This document shows positions 36,354 to 44,862 of a stretch of 64,000 nucleotides of DNA, one piece after another. Within the stretch, counting starts at the first letter, position 1, and each line of letters opens with the position of its first letter. The translations under genes and the position numbers were made by a program. Source of the stretch: Paenacidovorax monticola (GTDB taxonomy: Bacteria; Pseudomonadota; Gammaproteobacteria; Burkholderiales; Burkholderiaceae_C); NCBI RefSeq assembly GCF_014489595.1, contig NZ_CP060790.1, positions 3,162,001 to 3,226,000 of the forward strand. Reading direction: 5' to 3'. The notes under the pieces were generated by a model. It did not search any database. It saw only the letters and a program-made list of their open reading frames with translations, and had not been told where the DNA came from.

Positions 36354-37868
36354 ATGACCTTGGCCGACCGCGTCCGCTACGCGGATTTCCACTCTCGCAT
36401 CATGTCGGCCGAGGACGCCGCGGCCCTGATCCCCGCCGGCGGCAACGTCGGCATGAGCGGCTTCACGGGGGCGGGCTACCCCAAGGCGATTCCGCAGGCG
36501 CTGGCCCGGCGCATCGAAGCCGAGCGCGCGGCAGGACGGCCGTTCCGCGTGAGCGTGTGGACCGGCGCCTCCACGGCGCCCGAGCTGGACGGCGCGCTGG
36601 CGCAGGTGGACGGCATCGAGATGCGCCTGCCGTTCCAGTCCGACCCGGTCTGCCGCGACAAGATCAACACGGGCCAGATGCACTTCAGCGACATGCACCT
36701 CTCGCATGTGGCGCAGCACGCGTGGTTCGGATTCCTGGGCCGGCTCGACGTGGCCGTGGTCGAGGTACTGGGCATCCTGCCCGACGGGCGGCTGATCCCC
36801 TCCACCGCCGTGGGCAACAACAAGACCTGGCTGGACCTGGCCGACAAGGTGATCCTCGAGGTCAACACCCAGGTGCCCGAGCAGATGGACGGCATGCACG
36901 ACATCTACTACGGCACGGCCGTGCCGCCGCACCGCAAGCCCATTCCGATGACGCAGCCGCACGAGCGCATCGGCGAGCCCTACCTGCGCGTGGACCCCGC
37001 CAAGGTGGTGGCCGTGGTGGCGACGCACCAGGGCGACCGCAACACCAGGTTCGCCGCGCCCGACGCGGTGTCGAACCAGATCGCGGGCCACATCATCGAC
37101 TTCCTGCAGCACGAGGTGCGCCAGGGCCGCCTGCCCCGCGACCTGCTGCCGCTGCAGTCGGGCGTGGGCAACGTGGCCAACGCGGTGCTGGCCGGGCTGC
37201 TGACCGGGCCGTTCGAGAACCTCACGGGCTTCACCGAGGTGCTGCAGGACGGCATGCTGGAGCTCATCAAGTCGGGCAAGATGGTCTCAGCCTCGGCCAC
37301 GGCGATCTCGCTGAGCAGCGCGGCGCTGGCCGACTTCCACGCCAACATCGATTTCTACCGCGAGCGCATCCTGCTGCGCCCGCAGGAAATCAGCAACCAC
37401 CCAGAGCTGGTGCGGCGCCTGGGCATCATCGCCATGAACGCGATGATCGAGGCCGATATCTACGGCAACGTCAATTCAACCCACCTGATGGGTTCGAGCA
37501 TGATGAACGGCATCGGCGGCTCGGGCGACTTCGCGCGCAACAGCTACCTCTCGTTCTTCGTGACGCCCTCGGTGGCCAAGGGCGGCGCCATCTCGTGCAT
37601 CGTGCCCATGTGCTCGCACGTGGACCATACCGAGCACGACGTGCAGATCCTCGTGACCGAGCAGGGCCTGGCCGACCTGCGCGGCCTCTCGCCGCGCCAG
37701 CGCGCGCAGGTCATCATCGACCGCTGCGCGCACCCCGACTTCCGCCCGCTGCTGCAGGACTACTTCGACCGCGCGCAGCGGGCCGGCGGCCAGCACACGC
37801 CGCACATCCTGGGCGAGGCGCTCTCGTGGCACCAGCGCTGCCTGGCCACGGGCAGCATGCGCCCCTGA
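36354..37868 (+). CDS. Acetyl-CoA hydrolase/transferase family (succinate CoA-transferase-like)
   Basis: 504 aa from the ATG at 36354 with GGAG upstream. Family blocks include GGNVGMSGFTGAGYPK, STAVGNNKTWLDLADKVILE, LQSGVGNVANAVLAGL, and FTEVLQDGMLELI, which should hold the catalytic glutamate. C-terminal EHDVQILVTEQGLADLRG is typical. These enzymes exchange CoA between succinyl-, acetyl- or propionyl-CoA and the free acid. Regulation may involve both the upstream dyad and the leader terminator. Confidence 0.9.
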   Translation: MTLADRVRYADFHSRIMSAEDAAALIPAGGNVGMSGFTGAGYPKAIPQALARRIEAERAAGRPFRVSVWTGASTAPELDGALAQVDGIEMRLPFQSDPVCRDKINTGQMHFSDMHLSHVAQHAWFGFLGRLDVAVVEVLGILPDGRLIPSTAVGNNKTWLDLADKVILEVNTQVPEQMDGMHDIYYGTAVPPHRKPIPMTQPHERIGEPYLRVDPAKVVAVVATHQGDRNTRFAAPDAVSNQIAGHIIDFLQHEVRQGRLPRDLLPLQSGVGNVANAVLAGLLTGPFENLTGFTEVLQDGMLELIKSGKMVSASATAISLSSAALADFHANIDFYRERILLRPQEISNHPELVRRLGIIAMNAMIEADIYGNVNSTHLMGSSMMNGIGGSGDFARNSYLSFFVTPSVAKGGAISCIVPMCSHVDHTEHDVQILVTEQGLADLRGLSPRQRAQVIIDRCAHPDFRPLLQDYFDRAQRAGGQHTPHILGEALSWHQRCLATGSMRP

Positions 37869-37869
37869 A

Positions 37870-37886
37870 GCCCGCGTGGCGCGGGC
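37870..37886. terminator. Hairpin between convergent genes
   Basis: GCCCGCG-TGG-CGCGGGC lies in the 24-bp gap between the CoA-transferase and binding-protein genes. There is no U tract on either side, but it can stop or protect transcripts from both directions. Confidence 0.5.
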
Positions 37887-37892
37887 CGTGCG

Positions 37893-39047
37893 TCAGGACA
37901 GGAAACGGCCCGCGCTGCTGAGCACGCCCAGGTCGATGAAGCGCGAGCCCACGTAGGGCGTCTGGCCGCTGTAGTCCACGGTGAAGCCGCCCAGGTCGAG
38001 GTTGCGGATGCCGGCCAGCGCGGTGCGCAGCCTGGCCTGGCTCGGGTCGCGCCCGGCACGCTCCAGGCCCTCGGCCAGCACGCGCGTGTTCACATAGGCT
38101 TCCAGGCTGCCGAGCGAGAACTCCTGCTGCCCGCGCGCGCGCATGGCGGCCTGGTAGTCGCGCACCACCTGCAGCTTGGCGCGGTTGGGGTCGGGCATGA
38201 CCATGGTGAGCGCGAGGCCGCTGCCGTCCTCGCCGAGCTGCTTGAGGCTGTCGCTGGGCAGCGTCACGCTCACGCCCGTGAGCAGCACGCCGGGCACGTT
38301 CTTCTTGAGGCCCTTCACCAGATCCACCGACACCGTGCCCGCCGTGGCCAGCAGCACGGCCGTGGGGCGCGCCGCCGCCACCTTGCCGACCACGTCGGCC
38401 AGGTTCTTGCCATCGGTGGCCACGGCCACCTGCAGCGCGGGCTTCATGCCCTGCTCGGCCAGGGCGCGCGTGGCGTCCTCCAGCATCTCGCGGCCGTAGC
38501 CGTTGTCCAGGTGCACGATGCCGATGCCCTTGAGGCCCATGCCCGCCAGGCGCTGGATCAGGCGGTGCACCTCGTCGGTGTAGCTCGCGCGCACATGGAA
38601 CACATTGCGCGCGCCCTTGCGCAGCGACGATGCGCCCGTGAGCGGCGCCACGTAGGGCATGCCGGCCTCCTCGACCAGCGGCAGGATGGCCGTGTTGTTG
38701 GGCGTGCCCACGCACGACAGCAGCGCGAAGGCCGTGCCCTGCGACAGCATCTGCTTGACGTTGTCGGTGGTGCGCTGGGGCACGTAGCCATCGTCCACCA
38801 TGTGCAGCTGCAGCGTGCGGCCGTGGATGCCGCCGCGCGCGTTGATGTGGCCCATGGCGGCCTCGGCGCCCAGCTTGATGTCGGTGCCGAAACCCGCGAG
38901 CGGACCGGTCATCGCGGCCGAGCAGCCGATGGTGATGGCCTTGGCGGACAGGCCCGCGTCCTGGGCGAAGGCGCTGCGCACGAAGGCGGGAGCCGCCGCG
39001 AGGGCCGCGGCGCTGGAGGCGAGAGAGACGAACTGACGGCGTTGCAT
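37893..39047 (-). CDS. ABC transporter substrate-binding protein (branched-chain amino acid type)
   Basis: 384 aa. The N-terminus MQRRQFVSLASSAAALAAAP is an export signal with a twin arginine, ending near SAFAQ. The mature protein is a type I periplasmic binding fold of the LivJ kind (ITIGCSAAMTGPLAGFGTDIKLGAEAAMG, INARGGIHGRTLQL, GREMLED). It binds an amino acid, amide or aromatic acid. No LivH/M/G/F genes are adjacent, so it is an orphan that either serves a distant transporter or a sensor. Confidence 0.88.
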   Translation of the reverse strand: MQRRQFVSLASSAAALAAAPAFVRSAFAQDAGLSAKAITIGCSAAMTGPLAGFGTDIKLGAEAAMGHINARGGIHGRTLQLHMVDDGYVPQRTTDNVKQMLSQGTAFALLSCVGTPNNTAILPLVEEAGMPYVAPLTGASSLRKGARNVFHVRASYTDEVHRLIQRLAGMGLKGIGIVHLDNGYGREMLEDATRALAEQGMKPALQVAVATDGKNLADVVGKVAAARPTAVLLATAGTVSVDLVKGLKKNVPGVLLTGVSVTLPSDSLKQLGEDGSGLALTMVMPDPNRAKLQVVRDYQAAMRARGQQEFSLGSLEAYVNTRVLAEGLERAGRDPSQARLRTALAGIRNLDLGGFTVDYSGQTPYVGSRFIDLGVLSSAGRFLS

Positions 39048-39250
39048 GGTTTCAGGACTCGGAAGGGGCGTGGAACGGAACGCAGGCCGCTTGCGCGGGC
39101 TGCAGCGCAGGGGACAGCACGCCAGGCGGCGGCGTCCCATAATGCCGGTCGAAAGTCGGCGATTGTAGGGGCGCAGCTCCCGCAGCGCTGTCCCCTGGGG
39201 CGCGCCCCCGCGCCCTGCCGATCCGACCTGCTCCACTGACTGCCCAACCC

Positions 39251-39673
39251 ATGCCGATCTGGACCAAGCCCATCACCCTCGCACAGCTCAACGCGCTCAA
39301 CGCCAACACCGCCGTGGCCCACCTGGGCATCGAATTCACCGAGGTGGGCGATGACTTCCTGCGCGCACGCGTGCCCGTGGACCACCGCACCAAACAGCCC
39401 TACGGCCTGCTGCATGGCGGCGTGAGCGTGGTGCTGGCCGAGACGCTGGGCTCGGTGGGCGCCGCCTGCTCCTGCCCCGAAGGCCACCGCGCCGTGGGCC
39501 TGGACATCAACGCCAACCACCTGCGCGCCACCACGAGCGGCTGGGTCACGGGCACGGCCCGCCCCGTGCACATCGGCCGCACCACGCAGGTGTGGCAGAT
39601 CGACATGGTGAACGACGCGGGCGAGCCCACCTGCGTGTCGCGCATCACCATGGCGATCCTGGCGCCGAGGTAA
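39251..39673 (+). CDS. Hotdog-fold thioesterase
   Basis: 140 aa, single hotdog domain. QPYGLLHGGVSVVLAETLGS is the signature helix of the PaaI/MenI/EntH group with the catalytic acid in the AET segment. DINANHLRAT is the CoA-side strand. It hydrolyses an acyl- or aryl-CoA; the MenI/EntH-like pattern suggests an aromatic acyl-CoA, but the substrate is not fixed. The gene is followed directly by two kinds of dispersed repeat. Confidence 0.88.
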   Translation: MPIWTKPITLAQLNALNANTAVAHLGIEFTEVGDDFLRARVPVDHRTKQPYGLLHGGVSVVLAETLGSVGAACSCPEGHRAVGLDINANHLRATTSGWVTGTARPVHIGRTTQVWQIDMVNDAGEPTCVSRITMAILAPR

Positions 39674-39762
39674 CGCCCCCCTGAGTCGCCTTCGGCGCCT
39701 TCCCCCCGGGGGGGACGCCACCGGTGGCCCGGCAAAGCCGGTTCCACGGTGGCCGCTGGCCT
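39674..39762 (+). repeat. About 90-bp GC-rich dispersed repeat, copy B
   Basis: Reads CGCCCCCCTGAGTCGCC, then GGCGCCTTCC, a C6/G7 stem, and CGGCAAAGCCGG with flanking ACGGTGGCC. It aligns with copy A (inverted) at 21156-21249 and can fold into three hairpins. Confidence 0.75.
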
Positions 39763-39784
39763 GGACAGCGCCGGTTTCGAGAAA

Positions 39785-39836
39785 AATGGGTTCTAGCGCT
39801 TATGCATCAAGCGCTGGAAGCTATTTATTCAGGAGC
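39785..39836 (-). repeat. AGCT/GCGC hairpin repeat after the adenosyltransferase gene
   Basis: On the minus strand AATAGCTTCCAGCGCTTGAT and then ATAAGCGCTAG form a strong stem. It overlaps the 3' end of the adenosyltransferase gene (stop at 39825) and may act as its terminator. Confidence 0.62.
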
Positions 39837-40409
39837 ATCCTCAGCGGCCTGGCGCGCCAGGCGCTCGCTTTTCCAGTAGACGTCGTCGCCGCCATCCATG
39901 CGGTTGAGCACGCGCGCGAGCACGAACATCAGGTCCGAGAGGCGGTTGAGGTAGTGGCGCGGCGCGCTGCGCACGGCGCCTTCCTCCTGCTGGCCGAGCG
40001 CCACCACGGCGCGCTCGGCGCGGCGCGCCACGGTGCGGCACACATGGGCCTGCGCCGCCGCGCGCGTGCCGGCGGGCAGGATGAATTCCTGCAAGCGCGG
40101 CAGCGTGGCGTTGTAGCGTGCGAGCGCCTGGTCGAGCTGCAGCACGGCGTCGTCCTTGAGCAGCTCGAAGCCCGGGATCGACAGCTCGCCACCCAGATTG
40201 AAGAGCTGGTGCTGCACGTCGACCAGCAGTTCGCGCACGTCCTGCGGCAGTGGCTCGCACAGCAGCAGGCCGATGTGCGAGTTGAGTTCGTCCACGTCGC
40301 CCATGGCATGCGGGCGCCCGCTGGCCTTGGACACGCGCGTGTTGTCGCCCAGCCCCGTGGTGCCGTCGTCTCCGGTGCGTGTGGCGATTTGTGTCAAACG
40401 GTTGCCCAT
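39825..40409 (-). CDS. Cob(I)yrinic acid a,c-diamide adenosyltransferase (PduO type)
   Basis: 194 aa. The N-terminal ATRTGDDGTTGLGDNTRVSK is the ATP-binding signature of PduO-type adenosyltransferases, and RTVARRAERAVVAL with YLNRLSDLMFVLAR completes the active site. It transfers the adenosyl group of ATP to cob(I)alamin to make coenzyme B12. No cobalamin riboswitch was seen upstream. The B12-type radical SAM protein at 30.3 kb is the only other B12-linked gene in the window. Confidence 0.94.
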   Translation of the reverse strand: MGNRLTQIATRTGDDGTTGLGDNTRVSKASGRPHAMGDVDELNSHIGLLLCEPLPQDVRELLVDVQHQLFNLGGELSIPGFELLKDDAVLQLDQALARYNATLPRLQEFILPAGTRAAAQAHVCRTVARRAERAVVALGQQEEGAVRSAPRHYLNRLSDLMFVLARVLNRMDGGDDVYWKSERLARQAAEDAPE

Positions 40410-40467
40410 GGGAAGCCTCCTTGGCAGGTGCGGGGTCGAAGGCGCGATTGTGCTTTACATGGCGCTC

Positions 40468-40507
40468 GCAAATGTTGGCTCACGCAGGCAAATGTTGGCT
40501 CAGGCAA
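40468..40507. repeat. Two tandem copies of a 20-bp repeat
   Basis: GCAAATGTTGGCTCACGCAG is followed directly by GCAAATGTTGGCTCAGGCAA. They lie between the divergent adenosyltransferase and EF-hand genes and may be paired protein-binding sites. Confidence 0.7.
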
Positions 40508-40587
40508 CAGCCGGCAAAAGTGCTGGCCCCACCCGGCATGCTGCGGTGCAATAGGTCCGTGTCCAACTTTCAAGGAGTTCTGTTCCC

Positions 40588-40923
40588 ATGACGGTCAAGC
40601 AACGACGCACTTCCTTCTCGTTCGATACCGCCAGCCTGCTGCTGTTCGCGGCCCTGTCCATGGGCGGTGCTGCAACGGCCTTCGCGCAGACGGGAGGACC
40701 TTCGTTCGGCCCCGGCCCCAGCGGTGCGGCCAAACCCGCCGCCTCGTCGCCAGCCAGCCAGGCCTTCGACCGCGCGGACGCCAACAAGGACGGCAAGCTG
40801 AGCCCCCAGGAAGCGGCCACGCTGCCCGCGGTGGGCAACCGGTTCGAGCAGCTCGACACCGACAAGGACGGCGCGCTGTCGCGCGAGGAGTTCGAGAAAG
40901 GAGTGAATCCCCAGGCGAAGTAG
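40588..40923 (+). CDS. Exported EF-hand calcium-binding protein
   Basis: 111 aa. A long N-terminal signal (basic MTVKQRR, then a hydrophobic core ending ATAFAQ) precedes a Gly/Pro/Ser-rich spacer and two EF-hand loops: DANKDGKLSPQE and DTDKDGALSREE. All calcium-ligand positions of both loops are filled. It is a small periplasmic calcium-binding protein of unknown partner. AAGGAG precedes the ATG at 40588, and tandem 20-bp repeats lie in the promoter region. Confidence 0.88.
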   Translation: MTVKQRRTSFSFDTASLLLFAALSMGGAATAFAQTGGPSFGPGPSGAAKPAASSPASQAFDRADANKDGKLSPQEAATLPAVGNRFEQLDTDKDGALSREEFEKGVNPQAK

Positions 40924-41061
40924 TCCACCCCGGCCAGCGCGGCATCCGTGCCGCGGTCTCCAGAATAGGTTGATAAGCGCAGCGCCGTGGTGCGGCATCC
41001 CGCCCGCCACGGCGTTCTTTCATGCCCGGTGGTATTCTTTTCGGCCCATCTCGGAGACCCC

Positions 41062-42485
41062 ATGAACGCCCCCGCCGCTGCCCACCACCTGCTGCCCGAA
41101 TTCCATCCCCAGCCCGTGCCCCAGGCCCTGCTGGATGCGCTCGCGGCGCGCTTCGGCGCGCAGTGCTCCACGGCCCTGGCCGTGCGCGAGCAGCATGGCC
41201 GCGATGAGGGATCGATCCAGGCCCCGCCGCCCGCGGCCGTGGTGTTTGCCGAGAGCACCCAGGACGTTGCCGACGCGGTACGCCTGGCCGGCGCGCACGG
41301 TGTGCCGGTGATCCCCTACGGCGCGGGCTCGTCACTCGAAGGCCATCTGCTGGCCGTGCAGGGCGGCATCAGCATCGATGTGGGCCGCATGAACCGCGTG
41401 CTCAGCGTGAACGCCGACGACCTCACCGTGACCGTGCAGCCCGGCATCACGCGCAAGCAGCTCAACGAGGCGATCAAGGACACGGGCCTGTTCTTCCCCA
41501 TCGATCCCGGCGCCGACGCGAGCATCGGCGGCATGGCCGCCACGCGCGCAAGCGGCACCAACGCCGTGCGCTACGGCACCATGCGCGAGAACGTGCTCGC
41601 GCTCGAGGTGGTCACGGCCAGCGGCGAGGTGATCCACACCGGCACGCGCGCCAAGAAGAGCGCGGCGGGCTACGACCTCACGCGCCTGCTGGTGGGCAGC
41701 GAGGGCACGCTGGGCATCATGACCGAGATCACCGTGCGCCTGTACCCCTGCCCGAGGCGGTGAGCGCCGCGATCTGCTCGTTCCCGAGCATCGAGGCCGC
41801 CGTGCGCACCGTGATCCAGACCATCCAGCTCGGCGTGCCGATCGCGCGCGTGGAGCTCATCGACGCCAACACCGTGCGCATGGTCAACGCCCACAGCAAG
41901 CTCACGCTGCGCGAGGAGCCCATGCTGCTCATGGAGTTCCACGGCACGCCCGCGGGCGTGCAGGAGCAGGCCGAGACGGTGCAGGAGCTCGCCGGCGAGC
42001 AGGGCGGCAATGCGTTCGAATGGGCCACCACGCCCGAGGAGCGCACGCGCCTGTGGACCGCGCGGCACAACGCCTACTTCGCGGCCGTGCAGTCGCGCCC
42101 GGGCTGCCGCGCGATCAGCACCGACACCTGCGTGCCCATCAGCCGCCTGGCCGACTGCCTGCTCGACTCCGTGGCCGAGGCCGACGCCAGCGGCATCCCC
42201 TACTTCCTCGTGGGCCATGTGGGCGACGGCAACTTCCACTTCGGCTACCTGATCGACCCGAACGATGCCCAGGAGCGCGAGAAGGCCGAGGCGCTGAACC
42301 ACCAGCTCGTGGCGCGCGCGCTGCGCCTGGGCGGCACCTGCACGGGCGAGCATGGCGTGGGCATCCACAAGATGGGCTTTCTGCTCGACGAGACGGGCGC
42401 GGGCGCCGTGGAGATGATGCGCGCCATCAAGCGCGCGCTGGACCCGCAGAACATCCTGAATCCGGGCAAGATCTTCGCGCTCTGA
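41062..42485 (+). CDS. FAD-binding D-lactate/glycolate dehydrogenase (apparent frameshift)
   Basis: About 474 aa. The PCMH-type FAD domain has PYGAGSSLEGH and DPGADASIGGMAATRASGTN. The C-terminal FAD-oxidase domain has HVGDGNFHFGYLID and CTGEHGVGIHKM with the metal and substrate histidines. This is the D-2-hydroxyacid dehydrogenase group (GlcD, cytochrome D-lactate dehydrogenase). The frames join at VRLYPLPEAVSAAI if one C is added to the CCCC run at 41745-41748. Start ATG at 41062 with CGGAGA upstream. It oxidises D-lactate or a related hydroxyacid. Confidence 0.88.
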
Positions 42486-42513
42486 GTACGGAGCCCGCCC
42501 TCCCAAGCACAAA

Positions 42514-42539
42514 GCGCCGCAATGCGGCGCATTGTCTTT
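42514..42539 (+). terminator. Rho-independent terminator after the dehydrogenase gene
   Basis: Arms GCGCCGC and GCGGCGC with an AAT loop are followed by ATTGTCTTT. It runs into an AGCT/GCGC repeat. Confidence 0.78.
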
Positions 42540-42580
42540 GATAGCTACAGGCGCCGGAACACCCAGCGCCCGCGGCCTGC
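42535..42580 (+). repeat. AGCT/GCGC hairpin repeat between convergent genes
   Basis: TTTGATAGCTACAGGCGCC and then CAGCGCCCGCGGCC align with the other copies. It lies between the dehydrogenase terminator and the 3' end of the MFS gene. Confidence 0.55.
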
Positions 42581-42591
42581 TTGCCGGGCCA

Positions 42592-43854
42592 TCAAGCGGC
42601 GGCGCCTGCCGGCCGCGCGGCCCGCGCCGCCACCCCCGCGCCCACCAGCCCCGCAGAGGCCACGCCCAGCACCAGCGCGATGGCCGAGCCATAGAAGATG
42701 CCCGAGGTCAGCCCCCGGTCCAGCAGCGCGCCGAACACGGGTGCCGCCACCGAGAAGCCCAGGTCCAGCCCCGAGTACACCGTGCCGTACACGCGGCCCG
42801 TGGCGCCGGGCGGGGCGGCGCGCTTGATGAGCATGTCGCGCGAAGGGCCGGCCAGCCCCGTGCCCAGGCCCGCCACCGAGGCCACCGCCAGGGCCGCCAT
42901 GCCGGGCAGCCAGCCCGTGGCCACGAGCGCCAGCAGCACGGCCGAGCCCAGCAGGCACACCGAGATCACCTTCTCAAGCCGTGCCACGCGGCCCACGAGG
43001 AAGCCCCCCACCACCATGCCCGCCGCACCGCACAGCATGTAGCCCGTGACGACCATGGCCGTGAGCGACAGCGGCAGGCCGTACATCTGCTGCAGCGCGG
43101 GGCTGGCGAAGCTCTGGATCGCGCTCAGGGCGCAGGTGCTCCAGAAGAAGAACGAGAAGCACAGCCACACCGAGGGCAGGCGCAGGAAGGCCATGGGGTG
43201 CTCTGCAGGTACGCCCGCGGCACCCTTGGCCTGGTGGGCCCAGCTGCCCTGCCGGTCGTCGATGGCCTGGCGGTTCAGCACCATCAGCGCCAGCACGGCC
43301 ACGGCGAGCACGGCCGCCGCGAAGCAGGCCATGCGCCACGAACCCGTGGCCGCGGCGATGCCCGCGAGGAATACCGGCGCCGCCGCCCAGCCCAGGTTGC
43401 CCGTGATGCCGTGCACCGAGAACGCATGGCCCAGGCGCGGCTGCGACACACGCTTGTTGAGGATGGTGAAGTCCACCGGGTGGAACGGCGCATTGCCCAG
43501 CCCCGCGAAGGCCGCCGCGAGCATGAGACCCGCATAGCCCTGCGCCATGCCGGCCGCCAAGGCCGCGAGCACGAAGCACGAGAGCGCGAAGAACAGCACG
43601 GGGCGCGCACCCACACGGTCCACGAGGAAGCCCGACAGTGCCTGCCCCACGCCCGAAATCACGAAGAACACCGTGACCAGCAGGCCCAGCTCGGAGTAGC
43701 TCAGCGAGAACTCCTTGATCAGCCACGGAAACAGCGGCGGCAGCAGCATGTGGAAGAAGTGCGAGGTGCCGTGCGCCAGGCCGATGAGGCCGATGGTGTG
43801 CGCGTCCTGGCGCAGGGGAACGGGCGTGCCCGGGAGCGTGGTCGAGGTCGTCAT
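42592..43854 (-). CDS. MFS transporter (fosmidomycin-resistance-like)
   Basis: About 420 aa from the ATG at 43854, with twelve predicted membrane helices. The LAHGTSHFFHMLLPPLFPWL start and LSGFLVDRVGARPVLF (motif A loop) resemble the Fsr-like group of the major facilitator superfamily. The middle HPMAFLRLPSVWLCFSFFF marks the start of the second half. It is probably a drug or metabolite exporter. It is divergent from an AraC regulator across a 65-bp gap with a clear inverted repeat, so that regulator most likely controls it. Confidence 0.88.
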   Translation of the reverse strand: MTTSTTLPGTPVPLRQDAHTIGLIGLAHGTSHFFHMLLPPLFPWLIKEFSLSYSELGLLVTVFFVISGVGQALSGFLVDRVGARPVLFFALSCFVLAALAAGMAQGYAGLMLAAAFAGLGNAPFHPVDFTILNKRVSQPRLGHAFSVHGITGNLGWAAAPVFLAGIAAATGSWRMACFAAAVLAVAVLALMVLNRQAIDDRQGSWAHQAKGAAGVPAEHPMAFLRLPSVWLCFSFFFWSTCALSAIQSFASPALQQMYGLPLSLTAMVVTGYMLCGAAGMVVGGFLVGRVARLEKVISVCLLGSAVLLALVATGWLPGMAALAVASVAGLGTGLAGPSRDMLIKRAAPPGATGRVYGTVYSGLDLGFSVAAPVFGALLDRGLTSGIFYGSAIALVLGVASAGLVGAGVAARAARPAGAAA

Positions 43855-43890
43855 AGCCGCGATGGTAGGCAGGATTGCCACGGCAGGTTT

Positions 43891-43915
43891 ACGATAGCCT
43901 GCCAATTTCTATCGT
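43891..43915. promoter_or_regulatory. Inverted repeat in the MFS/AraC divergent promoter
   Basis: ACGATAG-N11-CTATCGT ends 4 bp before the AraC start codon. Its location suggests the AraC protein binds it and controls both genes. Confidence 0.58.
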
Positions 43916-43919
43916 GAAC

Positions 43920-44828
43920 ATGCCAAGCCCGCATCCACGCCCTGGCCCGGCGCCCGCACCGGCGCGGCCCGCGCCCTCGCCCGTGCCGTCGCTCACGCCG
44001 CACCTCTACGTGCCCACGCCCCAGCGGCCCGTGCGCGCCAAGGTGCGCCACCTGCCGGCCGACACCCAGGTGCTGCCCCACAGCCACCCCTGGGCGCAGG
44101 TGGCCTTCTCGGCCGAGGGGGTGATCCGGCTCACGGCGGCACACAGCACATCGCCGAGCACCTACATCGTGCCGCCCTCGCGCGCACTGTGGATCCCGCC
44201 GGGCGTGGAGCATGCGGTGACCATGGTCGAGGACGCCCAGCTCCTCACCCTCTACCTCTACCAGCCGCGCGGACGCACCGGCCCCGTGGGCCCCGGCGCC
44301 GACGACTCCGCATGGCGACAATGCCGCGTGCTCGAAGTGTCGGACCTGCTGCACGCGCTCGTACGCGAACTCGACACCGCGCCCGACAACCAGCACCCGC
44401 CGCCCGCCGAGGCCCTGCGGCGCGAGCGGCATCTGAGCGCGCTGGTGATCGACGAGCTGCGCCGCGCACGCGCCGTGCGCCTGGGCGTGGACCTGCCACG
44501 CGACAAGCGCCTGCGCCACCTGTGCGAGGCTGTGATCGCCGACCCCACGCGCCACGAAACGCTCGAGGCCTGGGCGCACGACACGGGCGCGAGCCCGCGC
44601 ACCGTGGCGCGCCTGTTCCGCCAGGAGCTGGGCAGCACCTTCACGCAGTGGCGCCAGCAGGTGGTGCTGGCCAAGGCCGTCTCGCTCGCCGCGGCACGCA
44701 CGCCCATGGGCCAGATCGCGGCCGAGCTCGGCTACAGCGCGAGCGCCTTCAGCGCCATGGTGCGCCGCACGGTGGGCATGCCGCCGGGGCGGTTCTTTGG
44801 GCAGCAGGGGGCGAACATGCCGTCCTGA
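43920..44828 (+). CDS. AraC family regulator with N-terminal cupin domain
   Basis: 302 aa. The N-terminus is proline-rich. It is followed by a cupin sensor domain (LPHSHPWAQVAFSAEGVIRL, VPPSRALWIPPGVEHAV) and two C-terminal helix-turn-helix motifs (LEAWAHDTGASPRTVARLFR, MGQIAAELGYSASAFSAMVRR). This is the NimR/YdhF-like AraC group that often regulates a divergent transporter. Start at the ATG at 43920. It likely controls the MFS gene and itself. Confidence 0.9.
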   Translation: MPSPHPRPGPAPAPARPAPSPVPSLTPHLYVPTPQRPVRAKVRHLPADTQVLPHSHPWAQVAFSAEGVIRLTAAHSTSPSTYIVPPSRALWIPPGVEHAVTMVEDAQLLTLYLYQPRGRTGPVGPGADDSAWRQCRVLEVSDLLHALVRELDTAPDNQHPPPAEALRRERHLSALVIDELRRARAVRLGVDLPRDKRLRHLCEAVIADPTRHETLEAWAHDTGASPRTVARLFRQELGSTFTQWRQQVVLAKAVSLAAARTPMGQIAAELGYSASAFSAMVRRTVGMPPGRFFGQQGANMPS

Positions 44829-44862
44829 ACGCATCAAGAAGTGACGCACGCCAGCCACTCTT

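Noticed and set aside
40468..40507. CRISPR array
   Set aside because: There are only two directly adjacent copies with no spacers and no cas genes nearby.
39825..40587. Cobalamin riboswitch near the adenosyltransferase gene
   Set aside because: No B12-box-like core or large leader structure was seen upstream on either strand; only the tandem 20-bp repeats are there.
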